Source of the DNA: Strongylocentrotus droebachiensis
Taxonomy: Eukaryota; Echinodermata; Echinoidea; Camarodonta; Strongylocentrotidae
Reading direction: 5' to 3'
NCBI GenBank assembly: GCA_035222895.1
Contig: JAVYIG010006817.1
Coordinates: 47,373-111,372, forward strand
DNA length: 64,000 bases
Shown here: positions 25,178 through 34,684 of the stretch, one piece after another
How the letters are laid out: the number at the start of each line of letters is the position of its first letter
Position numbering within the stretch: position 1 is the first letter of the stretch
Made by a program: the position numbers and the translations under genes
The notes under the pieces: model-generated
What the model was told of the DNA's origin: nothing
The model's input: only the letters and a program-made list of their open reading frames with translations
Database searches by the model: none

Positions 25178-27322
25178 AAAGAGGGTGAATATCGGCTCAT
25201 CCATCATTTATCTTCGCCTAAAGGCTCGTCAGTCAATGATTGCATAGATCGGGAGGAGTGCACTGTCAGATATTCGGACTTTGACGAGGCGGTCAAGTTA
25301 GTGGTCGCGCTCGGCCGTAATGCCTTCATGGGGAAATCAGATATCAAATCAGCATTTCGATTGTTGCCTGTGAATCCAGCTGATTTTGACCTCCTTGGTA
25401 TGTGTTTCGACGGTCAGTTCTACTTCGACCGGTGTATGCCGATGGGTTGTTCGGTTTCCTGTGCAGTTTTTGAGAGGTTTAGTTCCTTCTTACAGGCCTG
25501 CTGTCGACGCATTGCGTCATCACAGGGCATCCTTCATTATCTCGACGATTTCTTTTTCGTGGGCAGGGCGGCTGACGAATGTGCCCACCTGATGCGGTGC
25601 TTTAGGGCGATGTGTGATCGATTTGGCATCCCTATTGCTGACGAGAAGACGGAGGGCCCAGTGCAGGTTATTACCTACTTGGGATTGGAGATCGACTCCA
25701 CCGAATTGCAGGTCCGGGTGCCTAAGGAGAAACTGAGGGTCTTGCTAAGCATGCTGGATGATTTCGCGTCCAAGTCAAAGTTGACATTGAGGCAGTTGCA
25801 ATCTCTTACGGGCAGTCTGAATTTTGTCTGTAAGGCTATAGGTCCTGGTAGGGCATTTCTCCGCAGATTAATCGACTTGACGAGAGGTGTGCACAAGGCC
25901 CACCATAGAATTCGGATTTCAAAAGGTGCCAAGGCTGACCTCTTGGCATGGAGGGAGTTTTTACTGCATTTCAATGGGACAGTTTGCTTCGGGGACAGCG
26001 TATGGAGGCGGAATGATTTCTTTCAATTTTACACGGATGCAGCAGGAAGCATCGGCTTTGGCATATATTTTGAGTCACGGTGGGCCCAGGCACGTTGGCC
26101 CGAGGAGATACTTGATGCCCATTATTCAATTGGGTTTTTGGAATTGTTTCCAATTGTCGTAGGGGTAGCCATGTGGGGGCAGAGAATTTCAGGAAGGAAA
26201 GTGGTTTTCTGGTCGGATAATCAGGCCGTAGTGGCAGTCATTAATAAGCAATCGTCTACATGTTCTCATATCATGGGGCTTATCCGTCGCTTAGTGCTTT
26301 TGTGCTTAAGGTGGAACATCCACTTTAAGGCAAAGTATGTGCCTGGCGTCGATAACGAAATTGCTGACTCTTTATCTCGTTTTCAGATGGAAAGGTTTCG
26401 ACGCCTTGCCCCGGACGCCGAGCCCGCCGGTGAGCGACGTGTCTTACTAGGTTCATCTCGGGCTCAGAATACCATGCGAACCTATGCCTTGGCATGGTCT
26501 ACCTTCCAGATTTTTAGGGGTGATTATCAGTTTGACACTTTGCAAGCGCCCAATATCGAGCAAATCGCGTTGTTTATATCTTACATGTCTTGGCACAAAT
26601 TTGCCGCTAGCACGATAGCGGCCTATGTTTCGGGTTTGTCTTTTTACTTGCGCAGCAACGGGGAGGAAGACGTCACACAATTGTTTCCAGTAAGACGTTT
26701 AATTGACGGGTGTAGGCGGAGGCATTCAAGAAAAGATGTTAGATGCCCTATTACATTGACCATATTGCGGAGTCTGATATCTGTGCTGCCTTCCGCTTGT
26801 TCGAATTCTTACGACTGCAAATTGTTTACTGCGGCGTTTTTAGTAGCGTTTTTTGGCTTTTTGCGTGTGGGGGAATTTACAGCCAAGAATGGGGTAATCC
26901 CGCTCGCGAGCGGTGACGTAATTGTTTCGGGGGAATCCCCTAATCGCAGGCTATTGATAACGGTCCGTTTCTCTAAGACAGACCAGCTGGGTGTGGGTTG
27001 TGTAATCACCATCCCGGAGAGCGGTTCTGTGATGTGCCCAGTGCGTGCAGTGACTGAGTACACACGCATACGGCCAACTCAGGGCGCTGCTTTCTTCAGG
27101 CAATTTGATACATCTCCCTTGACTAGACACAGGTTTACTCGCGTTTTACGTCTGTGTGTATCTTTCTTAGGGCTTCATTTACAATCATACACATCTCATT
27201 CCTTTCGTATAGGGGCGGCTACTTTCGCTGCGATGAAGGGTTTTACTGAAGAGCAGATTAAGAAAATGGGACGATGGACCTCTCAGTCATTTCGCCGCTA
27301 TATAAGGGTCGACCCGAAGTGA
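25178..27322 (+). CDS. RT-RNase H-tyrosine recombinase polyprotein (5' partial)
   Basis: An open frame of 714 codons from 25178 to the stop at 27322, lacking an authentic ATG start because the element is truncated. The first recognisable block is GEYRLIHHLSSPKGSSVND, the typical RT entry of DIRS/Ngaro elements. Numbering from 25301, the RT has D14 (KSDIKSAF) and the YLDD box at 80-83 (25538-25549). RNase H shows the acidic residues in TDA (about 245), LELF, FWSDN (about 306) and the final IADSLSR Asp. The recombinase holds Arg522 (LRVGEF), His633-x-x-Arg636 (HSFRIGAA), GRW and nucleophile Tyr667 (FRRYIR), a complete R-H-R-Y set. No internal stop or frameshift. The product would copy element RNA to DNA and recombine a circular intermediate into the genome. 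Confidence 0.92.
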   Translation, partial: KEGEYRLIHHLSSPKGSSVNDCIDREECTVRYSDFDEAVKLVVALGRNAFMGKSDIKSAFRLLPVNPADFDLLGMCFDGQFYFDRCMPMGCSVSCAVFERFSSFLQACCRRIASSQGILHYLDDFFFVGRAADECAHLMRCFRAMCDRFGIPIADEKTEGPVQVITYLGLEIDSTELQVRVPKEKLRVLLSMLDDFASKSKLTLRQLQSLTGSLNFVCKAIGPGRAFLRRLIDLTRGVHKAHHRIRISKGAKADLLAWREFLLHFNGTVCFGDSVWRRNDFFQFYTDAAGSIGFGIYFESRWAQARWPEEILDAHYSIGFLELFPIVVGVAMWGQRISGRKVVFWSDNQAVVAVINKQSSTCSHIMGLIRRLVLLCLRWNIHFKAKYVPGVDNEIADSLSRFQMERFRRLAPDAEPAGERRVLLGSSRAQNTMRTYALAWSTFQIFRGDYQFDTLQAPNIEQIALFISYMSWHKFAASTIAAYVSGLSFYLRSNGEEDVTQLFPVRRLIDGCRRRHSRKDVRCPITLTILRSLISVLPSACSNSYDCKLFTAAFLVAFFGFLRVGEFTAKNGVIPLASGDVIVSGESPNRRLLITVRFSKTDQLGVGCVITIPESGSVMCPVRAVTEYTRIRPTQGAAFFRQFDTSPLTRHRFTRVLRLCVSFLGLHLQSYTSHSFRIGAATFAAMKGFTEEQIKKMGRWTSQSFRRYIRVDPK

Positions 27323-28412
27323 TCAAGTTTGTTATTGGGCGCGGTTTAGCAAACAGTTAGTTCGTAGGCTGAACAATTGATTTTTACCGTGACCTCGCCC
27401 CCCCCCCCCCCCTGCTTCTTCCCTATTGCTAACTTTTTCAGATGTTTTTAGTTTTAAAAAGGGGACGAAAAGTCGTCTATTATTTAATAGACTAGGGAAA
27501 TTTAATATATCTCAGTGTGTTGGATGTTTGGAACCCAAAATGCTGGCCGTTTGTTTCTTGTTTTCTTCCTCCTTTTTGCAGCCTCTTCACTCACACTCAC
27601 CACTGGATTGCGTACCGAGCCTCAGGTATGGGTAGTAAGGAGACTCAATGGTGCAATGGGCAGATTTTCTTGCGACAAAACGGCGGGAAGGAAACCTCGG
27701 CCTCCCAGTTCGAGTCACGTGGAGTGGGACGCGGGGCTTCGTCTGATGGATTCGAGGGATTACGTCAGCAACTTTCTCCACGCAGTAGACTCACCCACGC
27801 AAGCGACAGTTCTACCATGAGTTGGCGCAGACCGTGCACAGACCTTATACGCAATATCCACGCCAGCGGCTAAAACGATTACGGGTTCGGACATTCTCCT
27901 TCGAGTTTCGTATGAATAGGCTAACATAAAATCGCCATGTCCTGTTCCCCGTACAGAAGGATAGCTTCGTTAGTTATTCTTAATTTTGGCTTCTATGTCG
28001 ATTAACATCGAGATGTAATGTTTAAATGGGGTTAATTATGACAAATCAATTGTATCTTCTCGTGTGCAGTATTAACGACTAGGTTATCGAGATTAGAGTT
28101 ACTGTATCTTCTTGGATATTTAAGCCAATATAATATGTTTTCTTTTGCTTCTTCGTCTTCCATATATGAGGTGTTCACTTCCGTACATTGATATTAATGC
28201 ACATAGTATATTAATTGGATTGCTGGTGTATTAATGCCAGGCTTAACTTGCCTTCAGCCGTTAACAGTAGTGCAGTTAACTCATTATGATCAGACCCTTG
28301 ATCAGACTTATCTAATATAGGAAAGTTTACATCCGTGGAAGCATAGAGGTGACCTGTATAAACACCACTTAACGCGATATATATGGCGGCGAGTTGCGTC
28401 ACACCTCGTTTG
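27323..28412 (+). other. Retrotransposon 3' non-coding region before first long repeat
   Basis: About 1.1 kb between the recombinase stop and the first 693-bp repeat. It has a C run at 27398-27413. Two overlapping frames of about 100-118 codons (27515-27820 and 27517-27873) show no known domain. In particular, no SGNH-hydrolase signature of the sort carried by some Ngaro elements was seen. Confidence 0.5.
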
Positions 28413-29105
28413 GCGGCATTCTTGCGAATTTGGACGCCTATAATCGCTTATACAAGAAATATATTGTTGTGGTAATGTAAATCTAGAGCAAGCGGTCTGT
28501 TAGGAAGGGGAGACAAAATTTGATGTTATTAGAGGATTGTTTTATTGCCGTATTTATACAATTTTACGAGCCTGACTTGTCCGTAAGCTGGGAATACAAT
28601 CAGTATTGCCCAGGTTCTTAAGCGGGAAGTCGTTTGTGCTCACCACGTTTTTGGTTGGGGTATAGGGGGGGTGAGCGGGTTCCTGTCCGTTGAAGCTGAG
28701 ATTGCCTGGCTTATGCCGTGTGTAACGCTCAGGGTGTCCGGCTGGAAGTCATCTTCGCTCACCCATGCCTCTTGTCTGTGCAAAAAGCCAGCAAGAGATG
28801 GGGGAAGCCCGTTCGCATGGCCAGGCGAATGGAAGAATTGTTACGGCTAGTCAAGAGATATTACTTTGTCGCCCGACTGGGCCCCCTATTGGTTCCTTAC
28901 AGATCGCTCTCGACATATTATAATGCTCGAAGTAATGATTTGCATTCATTGTTGTTTTTTATGTTTTCACTATAATTCCTTTGCTGACCAGTTTGATTGA
29001 AACGAGTTAATTATGGTAATCAACTCTCAATAAAGACCATGGTCAATCACACTTACAAAATACAAATTTGTTGACTTCTTCATTTGACTCAGAGTGGGAA
29101 TAATA
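28413..29105 (+). repeat. Split direct repeat, copy B1 (693 bp)
   Basis: Identical by eye to 30382-31074 at a constant offset of 1,969 bp with no indel. The match begins at GCGGCATTC and ends at GGGAATAATA; adjacent bases differ at both edges. It contains AATAAA at 29029-29034, a plausible polyadenylation signal for the element. The 85-codon frame inside (28718-28975) begins with GTG, has no domain and is repeated only because the DNA is. Confidence 0.95.
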
Positions 29106-30381
29106 CATTTTAGCGAACTTCTCGAAAGTAGCTAAAACAGGTTATTCCCAATCTGAACGAAGAAATGTGAACCGAGCCGTAGACCACACGCAGCGTGGTC
29201 AAGGGAGGGGGGTCGTGAAAGACTTTATTGGCGTCAGTAATAAAACCAGAAAGGTTCGCGCCATACTCCGCGTGCTCTCGGCTCGCTTCATTCTTTCTAT
29301 GGTCTTCATGAGAGATGGTCAGAATCGTGAACAAACTTTTTACCACCTCCCCGCCCCTGGCCGCCATTATTGGGCTGGCTGGCATGACATTAAACTAATG
29401 GATAAAATTGATGATAATTAAATGTACAGTCGCAGCTGTGATACAGCTTTCATGTGTTTGCTTATCTTACCTGTTTCGCTCCCAGTTCAGGGTTGCATCA
29501 GGGTACCTCAGTCCAATTTTGTATTGTTGTTGATTCATCATTACTTGTATAACATGATTTTAGTTGACATAATGATAATAGTCCCGCTTTTTAGAGGCGT
29601 TCAAAAGCTACTTCGAGCACTTTTTCTCAATTGCAAGTAAATGTCTTTATTTAGTCGATTCGAAGCCCGATGGGGCGAATTTTGTACATTTATTTGTGAA
29701 CAATTTTTGTTTACCACCTTACCGCCCCGGCCGCCATTATTGGGCCGGCTGGCACTATGTACAGTCGAACCTGTGATACCGCTTCTTTATTTGTTTGTTT
29801 ATCTTACTTGGTTCGCTACCAGTTCAGGGTTGCAACAGCAATAACTCTGTTCCTCAGTCATTTCTTGATTCATTTTCACTTGTAGAACAGGATTTTAGTT
29901 GACATATATTTTTCCGCTTGTTAGGGGCGTCAAAAGCTACTTCGAGCGCTTTTTCTCGATGGCATGTTATATTTTGATCTATTCAATTCGAAGCCCGATG
30001 GGGCAAATTTCGGACAATTATCTTTACAGTGTTCAGTGGCATAGTTTGATGACAATCTACTCTCGCAAGGGCTACGCCTGGTCGCGTTCAGATAACATAA
30101 AACGGGCCTTGCGGGGCTTTCCCCGATCTTATTTTCCAGAACTCGAAATTTTCATACGAAATTTTCATACGGTCAGAAAATACAATTGGCGTACTTTATT
30201 ACCTTTGTTTTCTTTTAATCGCCTTTCTGACCAAAAGAGTCTGTTTTTCGAGAGATCGGTTTTCACCCGCATTTGAGTGTAGTAGAAAATGTCATCAAAC
30301 TCCTGCCTTCATGTTCTCCCGAAAGACTTTTTGGGAGAACATCATGTTATTTACTTCATCTGCATTTGATTTGTCCATTTT
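29106..30381 (+). repeat. Spacer between long repeats, candidate A2 region
   Basis: This 1,276-bp segment occupies the A2 position of a Ngaro-type right end. It has its own duplication: about 29331-29755 resembles about 29696-30020 in order, sharing TACAGTCG, TTCAGGGTTGCA, GATTTTAGTTGACATA, CAAAAGCTACTTCGAGC and TTCGAAGCCCGATGGGGC words, with a period near 336 bp. A short hairpin GACCACACGCAGCGTGGTC lies at 29182-29200 and a stronger one at 30308-30343. Confidence 0.7.
30308..30343 (+). other. Hairpin upstream of second long repeat
   Basis: CATGTTCTCCC and GGGAGAACATCATG form an 11-bp stem with a short loop, 39 bp before copy B2. It could be a structural signal for reverse transcription or RNA 3' processing in the element; this is inference from position only. 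Confidence 0.6.
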
Positions 30382-31074
30382 GCGGCATTCTTGCGAATTT
30401 GGACGCCTATAATCGCTTATACAAGAAATATATTGTTGTGGTAATGTAAATCTAGAGCAAGCGGTCTGTTAGGAAGGGGAGACAAAATTTGATGTTATTA
30501 GAGGATTGTTTTATTGCCGTATTTATACAATTTTACGAGCCTGACTTGTCCGTAAGCTGGGAATACAATCAGTATTGCCCAGGTTCTTAAGCGGGAAGTC
30601 GTTTGTGCTCACCACGTTTTTGGTTGGGGTATAGGGGGGGTGAGCGGGTTCCTGTCCGTTGAAGCTGAGATTGCCTGGCTTATGCCGTGTGTAACGCTCA
30701 GGGTGTCCGGCTGGAAGTCATCTTCGCTCACCCATGCCTCTTGTCTGTGCAAAAAGCCAGCAAGAGATGGGGGAAGCCCGTTCGCATGGCCAGGCGAATG
30801 GAAGAATTGTTACGGCTAGTCAAGAGATATTACTTTGTCGCCCGACTGGGCCCCCTATTGGTTCCTTACAGATCGCTCTCGACATATTATAATGCTCGAA
30901 GTAATGATTTGCATTCATTGTTGTTTTTTATGTTTTCACTATAATTCCTTTGCTGACCAGTTTGATTGAAACGAGTTAATTATGGTAATCAACTCTCAAT
31001 AAAGACCATGGTCAATCACACTTACAAAATACAAATTTGTTGACTTCTTCATTTGACTCAGAGTGGGAATAATA
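30382..31074 (+). repeat. Split direct repeat, copy B2 (693 bp)
   Basis: Second copy of the repeat at 28413-29105 and the presumed right terminus of the element. AATAAA falls at 30998-31003. Directly after its last bases an unrelated AT-rich tandem array begins, so 31074 is a good estimate of the element boundary. Confidence 0.93.
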
Positions 31075-31300
31075 ACATAATGTAATAAGAAAATAAAATA
31101 AGAACAGTAAAACATTATACAATATTGTAATATGCTAAATTACACTCAGTACATTAAAAATATAATAACATAATGTAATAAGAAAATAAAATAAGAACAG
31201 TAAAACATAATACAATATTATAAATATGCTAAATTACACTCAGTACATTAAATATATAATAACATAATGTATTAAGAAAATAAAATAAGAAAAAGTAACA
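31070..31300. repeat. AT-rich tandem repeat, period about 93 bp
   Basis: Units begin with TAATAACATAATGTA at 31070, 31163 and about 31257, each continuing GAAAATAAAATAAGAA. There are two and a half copies. The first unit starts exactly where the retrotransposon ends, sharing its terminal TAATA. Confidence 0.9.
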
Positions 31301-32680
31301 ACAATGATAAAAGGTATGATAAGATTATTGAATATAGAGGCTTGTGTATGCATGGTGTGTATGTGATATAACAAATAATCTGCACGTACTGTTAAGAAAC
31401 ACTAACAAAGCCCATGAATGTTTTGCTTACGATATTATTTTTCGATACTATCTTAAAAGATAGATAAATATAAAACGAAATAAATATATTTTAAAAAAAA
31501 TACAAAATTGAGAGATTTAACACGTGCCGTAAAGTTTGGCGACAATAGTCAAATTACTGACTAATCGCCAATAACTCAAAACACAACAACAACAACAACA
31601 TCTTACTCTCTCCCCCATATTTTTCTCTCTTTCTCTCTTGTTCTTAATATTCGCAGATCAACGCTAATTTCTCTCCCTGTTCCTCACTTTTATGACTGAC
31701 ATGTATCATATTCCATTTGATGATTATCATATAAATTAATAGTTTTAAAAACTGATTACAATACATGGAAATAAATACATAGAAAATACGCACTATACAG
31801 TTTTGTAAAAAAAAAAACTCTCGCTCCTATCTCATATTTGTGGCAAGTTAATCCGTCTTGTCAATTAGGATTTTTGTTTTGGTATTTGTACTTCAATTGC
31901 GTGTGTAAAAACATATTTTGAAATGTAGGTCGGAGGTTGAAATCGAATATGAAACTGGAAGTCATTCCACACCGGATATCCAGTAATCTATAATCTAGAC
32001 TACTATAATGACGTCGTAGTAATTTATTCGAGATTCTTCCTGGTTCTTCCCTGAGCTAACAGACATTTCTAGTAAATGATGTCACTTAGTAAATCTAAGG
32101 GAATTAAGCTAAAAATTAAGCCGAAAGTAACCACTTTTCCTTTCAAATATTATCATCGGAAGTAATATTTTAAAGCTAAAACGCGTGCTTGTGGAAATAA
32201 GCATTCTCATTCCTTTTAACGGTTATATTAGAACACCAATATTTTAACTTGAACTTGGAATTGATCTTGAACTATATTTCCCCCTTTCAAACGCTCAACA
32301 TAAATAACAAAAAAACAACTGGACAATATTGAACAACATGATGAAAGTACAAACAAATATAATGGTTGAAAAGTAAAACATTCAACACAAAACCGAAATT
32401 CTTTTTGAAAAGTGGATATATTATCAAAATTTATGATTGTATGAAACCAATAGTGAGATGGTACATATAACGAGATTAAAAAGAAAAATCTGCACAAAAG
32501 TCGAGGAGAAGAAGGTTGTATGGATCTCGACAAAAGTATTGGATCCCAATTTAATTTCCTCTGTAGTTACGATGGTATGAATAATTTTAAAGGAATGTTT
32601 GTTTTATTCTTATGCGGAGCCGTAAATTTTCGTTCATAAATGCATGTAACGTTTGCAAGTTAGAATATTCTCATTACATT
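31301..32680. other. Unassigned AT-rich DNA
   Basis: Contains a (CAA)n tract at about 31588-31606 and short CT runs. No gene recognised. Confidence 0.45.
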
Positions 32681-32684
32681 TGGA

Positions 32685-32925
32685 GCACTGTGGTATATAT
32701 GCAAAGGTTCGTGACTCTCATAGTTACGACAGGTTGTGGGTTTGATTCTCGCTCGGTGTCTAAGTCCATAGGCAAGGCGATTCGCCCACATTTGTTCCTC
32801 TCTACCTGGGTGTGAATTGATTCCAAGCATGGGCTAATATGATTGCAGGGCCCGCAGGTATAGGGCAGTATTGATCCCGATATGACTACACTGGGTAAAT
32901 AAGACCCAATCATTATTTAATTATT
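32685..32925 (+). mobile_element. tRNA-derived SINE
   Basis: The plus-strand head GCACTGTGGTATATATGC (A-box-like) is followed about 50 bp later by GGTTGTGGGTTTGATTCTCG (degenerate B box). A non-tRNA body with GCAAGGCGATTCGCCCACAT follows, then an AT-rich tail. Both promoter boxes have mismatches, so it is an old copy. Confidence 0.65.
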
Positions 32926-33464
32926 TTGAAGCTAATGCTAATTAGTGCAATTGCCTTTTTCTTATACCCCCTCCCCCCCCCCCACCCCCTTCGTCTAAAT
33001 GGGTTCTTGGTATCAAATTTGTATCACTCCTGGCACATGGGTATAATTATACTTGTCCGTTTCATCCTGAAATGCTGGCTCTCAAAGGAAACGTTCTAAT
33101 ATTCTCTTTGAAATTATTGAAATATTAACAGGGCGTTTATTACCTCCACCTCAAGCTACAATCCTGAAACTGAGATGTCCAGGGTAGGGTGCAATTTATC
33201 TGGGGCAACTCTTTAAATAGATTTGGTAATTTGGATAATAAAGGATATTTTTTATGGCTTAGGGCAGTCATTTGGCATGAAATTGGGAAATTCAAATTTA
33301 TGACTCTGATCTATTTTTTACACAGCTGCGCACATTTTACAAGGCGTTGATGCAGTCTCATATACGTGATCTGTGTTCTTCTTATTTGGGATTTGTACGA
33401 CAATACTCAGCAGGATCCATAAGTCAGGATGTAGTGCTGAGGAATAAATTATCTAGTTCTTGGT
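32926..33464. other. Unassigned DNA and possible LINE 3' flank
   Basis: Lies downstream (minus strand) of the LINE stop at 33465, so part may be LINE 3' untranslated sequence. A C run lies at about 32970-32983. No other feature. Confidence 0.4.
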
Positions 33465-33823
33465 CTAGATGCTTGGTGGAAGCCCTCCCTTGAAGCCCTC
33501 CAGTGAAGTAGCGTCAAGGGTGATCTTTGAAAGTGCATTCCACGCAGTTACTGTCCGAGGGAAAAATGAGTTCTGGTAGAGTTGGGTGCGGGATGGGATA
33601 GCCAGCAACTTCTTTGAGTGATACTGTCGTGTGTTGCTGGCAATCATGGGTGCTGTGTAATGGTGTGTATTGATGGCTACCGTGTCGTTTTGGATCTTTT
33701 ACATGAGGTGGAGGCTTGCAGCATTTCTTCTCCTCTCCAGGCTCTCCCATTTCAGATGTTGAATCATGGCCGAGACACTGGCCATACGGCGATATCTCTG
33801 GAGGGTGAATCTTGCTGCTCGCC
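33465..33823 (-). pseudogene. LINE reverse transcriptase, C-terminal part (distal to insertion)
   Basis: Minus-strand frame ending at 33465 with the typical end of a non-LTR retrotransposon polyprotein: RTQLYQNSFFPRTVTAWNAL, then a short tail and stop. It is the continuation of the fragment at 36938-37190. A 3,098-bp transposon with an 8-bp target duplication lies between them. Taking out the insertion plus one copy of TTTGTACT restores in frame the conserved EAVQRRAARF motif of these enzymes. The LINE is also 5'-truncated and therefore inactive. Confidence 0.88.
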
Positions 33824-33831
33824 TTTGTACT
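33824..33831. repeat. Target-site duplication TTTGTACT (left)
   Basis: An 8-bp sequence repeated exactly at 36930-36937 on the other side of the 3.1-kb transposon. Eight bases is the duplication length of hAT elements. Confidence 0.93.
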
Positions 33832-33896
33832 CAGGGGCGTCGCCAAAGGGGGGGGGGGGTCGTGGGGGGGGGGGTGCGACACCCCACTTCGTCCTT

Positions 33897-33979
33897 GTTT
33901 TCACGAAGTGACGGTAGTGAGGAAAATCGTAACGCAAAGTGAATGCATTTTTTTTTCACTACCGTCACTTCGTGAAAAC
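33897..33979. repeat. Inverted repeat, 24-bp arms, in hAT left end
   Basis: Arms 33897-33920 (GTTTTCACGAAGTGACGGTA plus GTGA) and 33956-33979 are exact complements around a 35-bp loop. Subterminal position suggests a transposase-binding or structural role; this is inference. Confidence 0.88.
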
Positions 33980-34025
33980 AGCGACGACTTGTCAGGATAT
34001 TGTCGGTAAAATTGCGCTGCCGTCG

Positions 34026-34335
34026 GGAAAAAAGAGAAAAGGGGGAGGGAAAAAAGAGAGGGAAAGGGAAAGAAAAGAAAAAAGAAAAGGAAAAGAGAAG
34101 AAAGAAAGGAAAAGAAAGGAAAGAAAAAAGAAAAAAAAAGAAAGAAAAGGAAAGGAAAAGAAAGGAAAGAAAAGAGAAGAAAGAAAGAGAAAAAAGAAAA
34201 AGAGGGAGGAGAGGAAAGAAAGGAAAAGAAAGAAAAGGGGGAAGAAAAAAAGAGTAAAAGGGAAACAAAAGAAACGGGGGTGAAAGAGAGGAGAGAGAGG
34301 AGAGGTAAGAGCCTGAGAGAGGAGGAGTGGGAATA
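34026..34335. repeat. Purine-rich GAAA/GGAAA tract
   Basis: About 310 bp almost entirely of purines on the plus strand. It yields Lys/Glu-rich plus frames and Phe/Ser/Leu-rich minus frames up to 163 codons, none of them a gene. Confidence 0.93.
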
Positions 34336-34684
34336 AAAGAGAGAAGGGGGTTGTTGGGTGGAGTCGTCTCGTCGAGGGAGCAAGAAAGACATGGGTAAAT
34401 ATGTTGCTATGTCGGGTCAGCTGTGTCGGTATTCTTGCTCAATCCTCGTGTACTATTTCAATGCAGAATTTTGAAGTCGGTGAGATGTATATTGTCGGTC
34501 GGCCGACAAGTTTTTTTCCCTACGAACTGTGACTTTTTATCCGCTGTGACGACTTCGAGAGTGACTACAACTACAATACTTGTATTTTCTCAAAGTTTCA
34601 CTTTCCTATAATATCAGCTAAAGAAATCAGAGGTTTAACATTTTCGGGGAAACTAAATTCAAACAAGGTTTAAGGGTCAACAAC

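Larger units (their letters stand above)
25178..31074 (+). mobile_element. 5'-truncated Ngaro/DIRS-like YR retrotransposon
   Basis: Tyrosine-recombinase retrotransposons lack an integrase and LTRs and insert by site-specific recombination. Here one long frame (25178-27322) carries RT, RNase H and tyrosine recombinase in that order. It is followed by about 1.1 kb of non-coding DNA and then by two identical 693-bp repeats separated by 1,276 bp. That layout fits the B1-A2-B2 right end of elements with split direct repeats (Ngaro type). A matching A1 copy is not found upstream, so the left end, including any gag, is missing. No methyltransferase domain is visible, which argues against a classic DIRS1 element. 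The intact frame and identical repeats imply recent activity. Confidence 0.8.

Noticed and set aside
28718..28975. 85-codon frame repeated identically at 30687-30944 as a duplicated gene
   Set aside because: It starts with GTG, has no domain, and is repeated only because it lies in the 693-bp direct repeat.
28413..31074. Identical 693-bp repeats as LTRs of a conventional retrovirus-like element
   Set aside because: Both lie 3' of the polymerase frame, there is no integrase, and a complete tyrosine recombinase is present.
33831..34392. Frames of 114-163 codons rich in Lys/Glu or Phe/Ser
   Set aside because: Artefacts of a purine-rich tract inside the hAT-like element.
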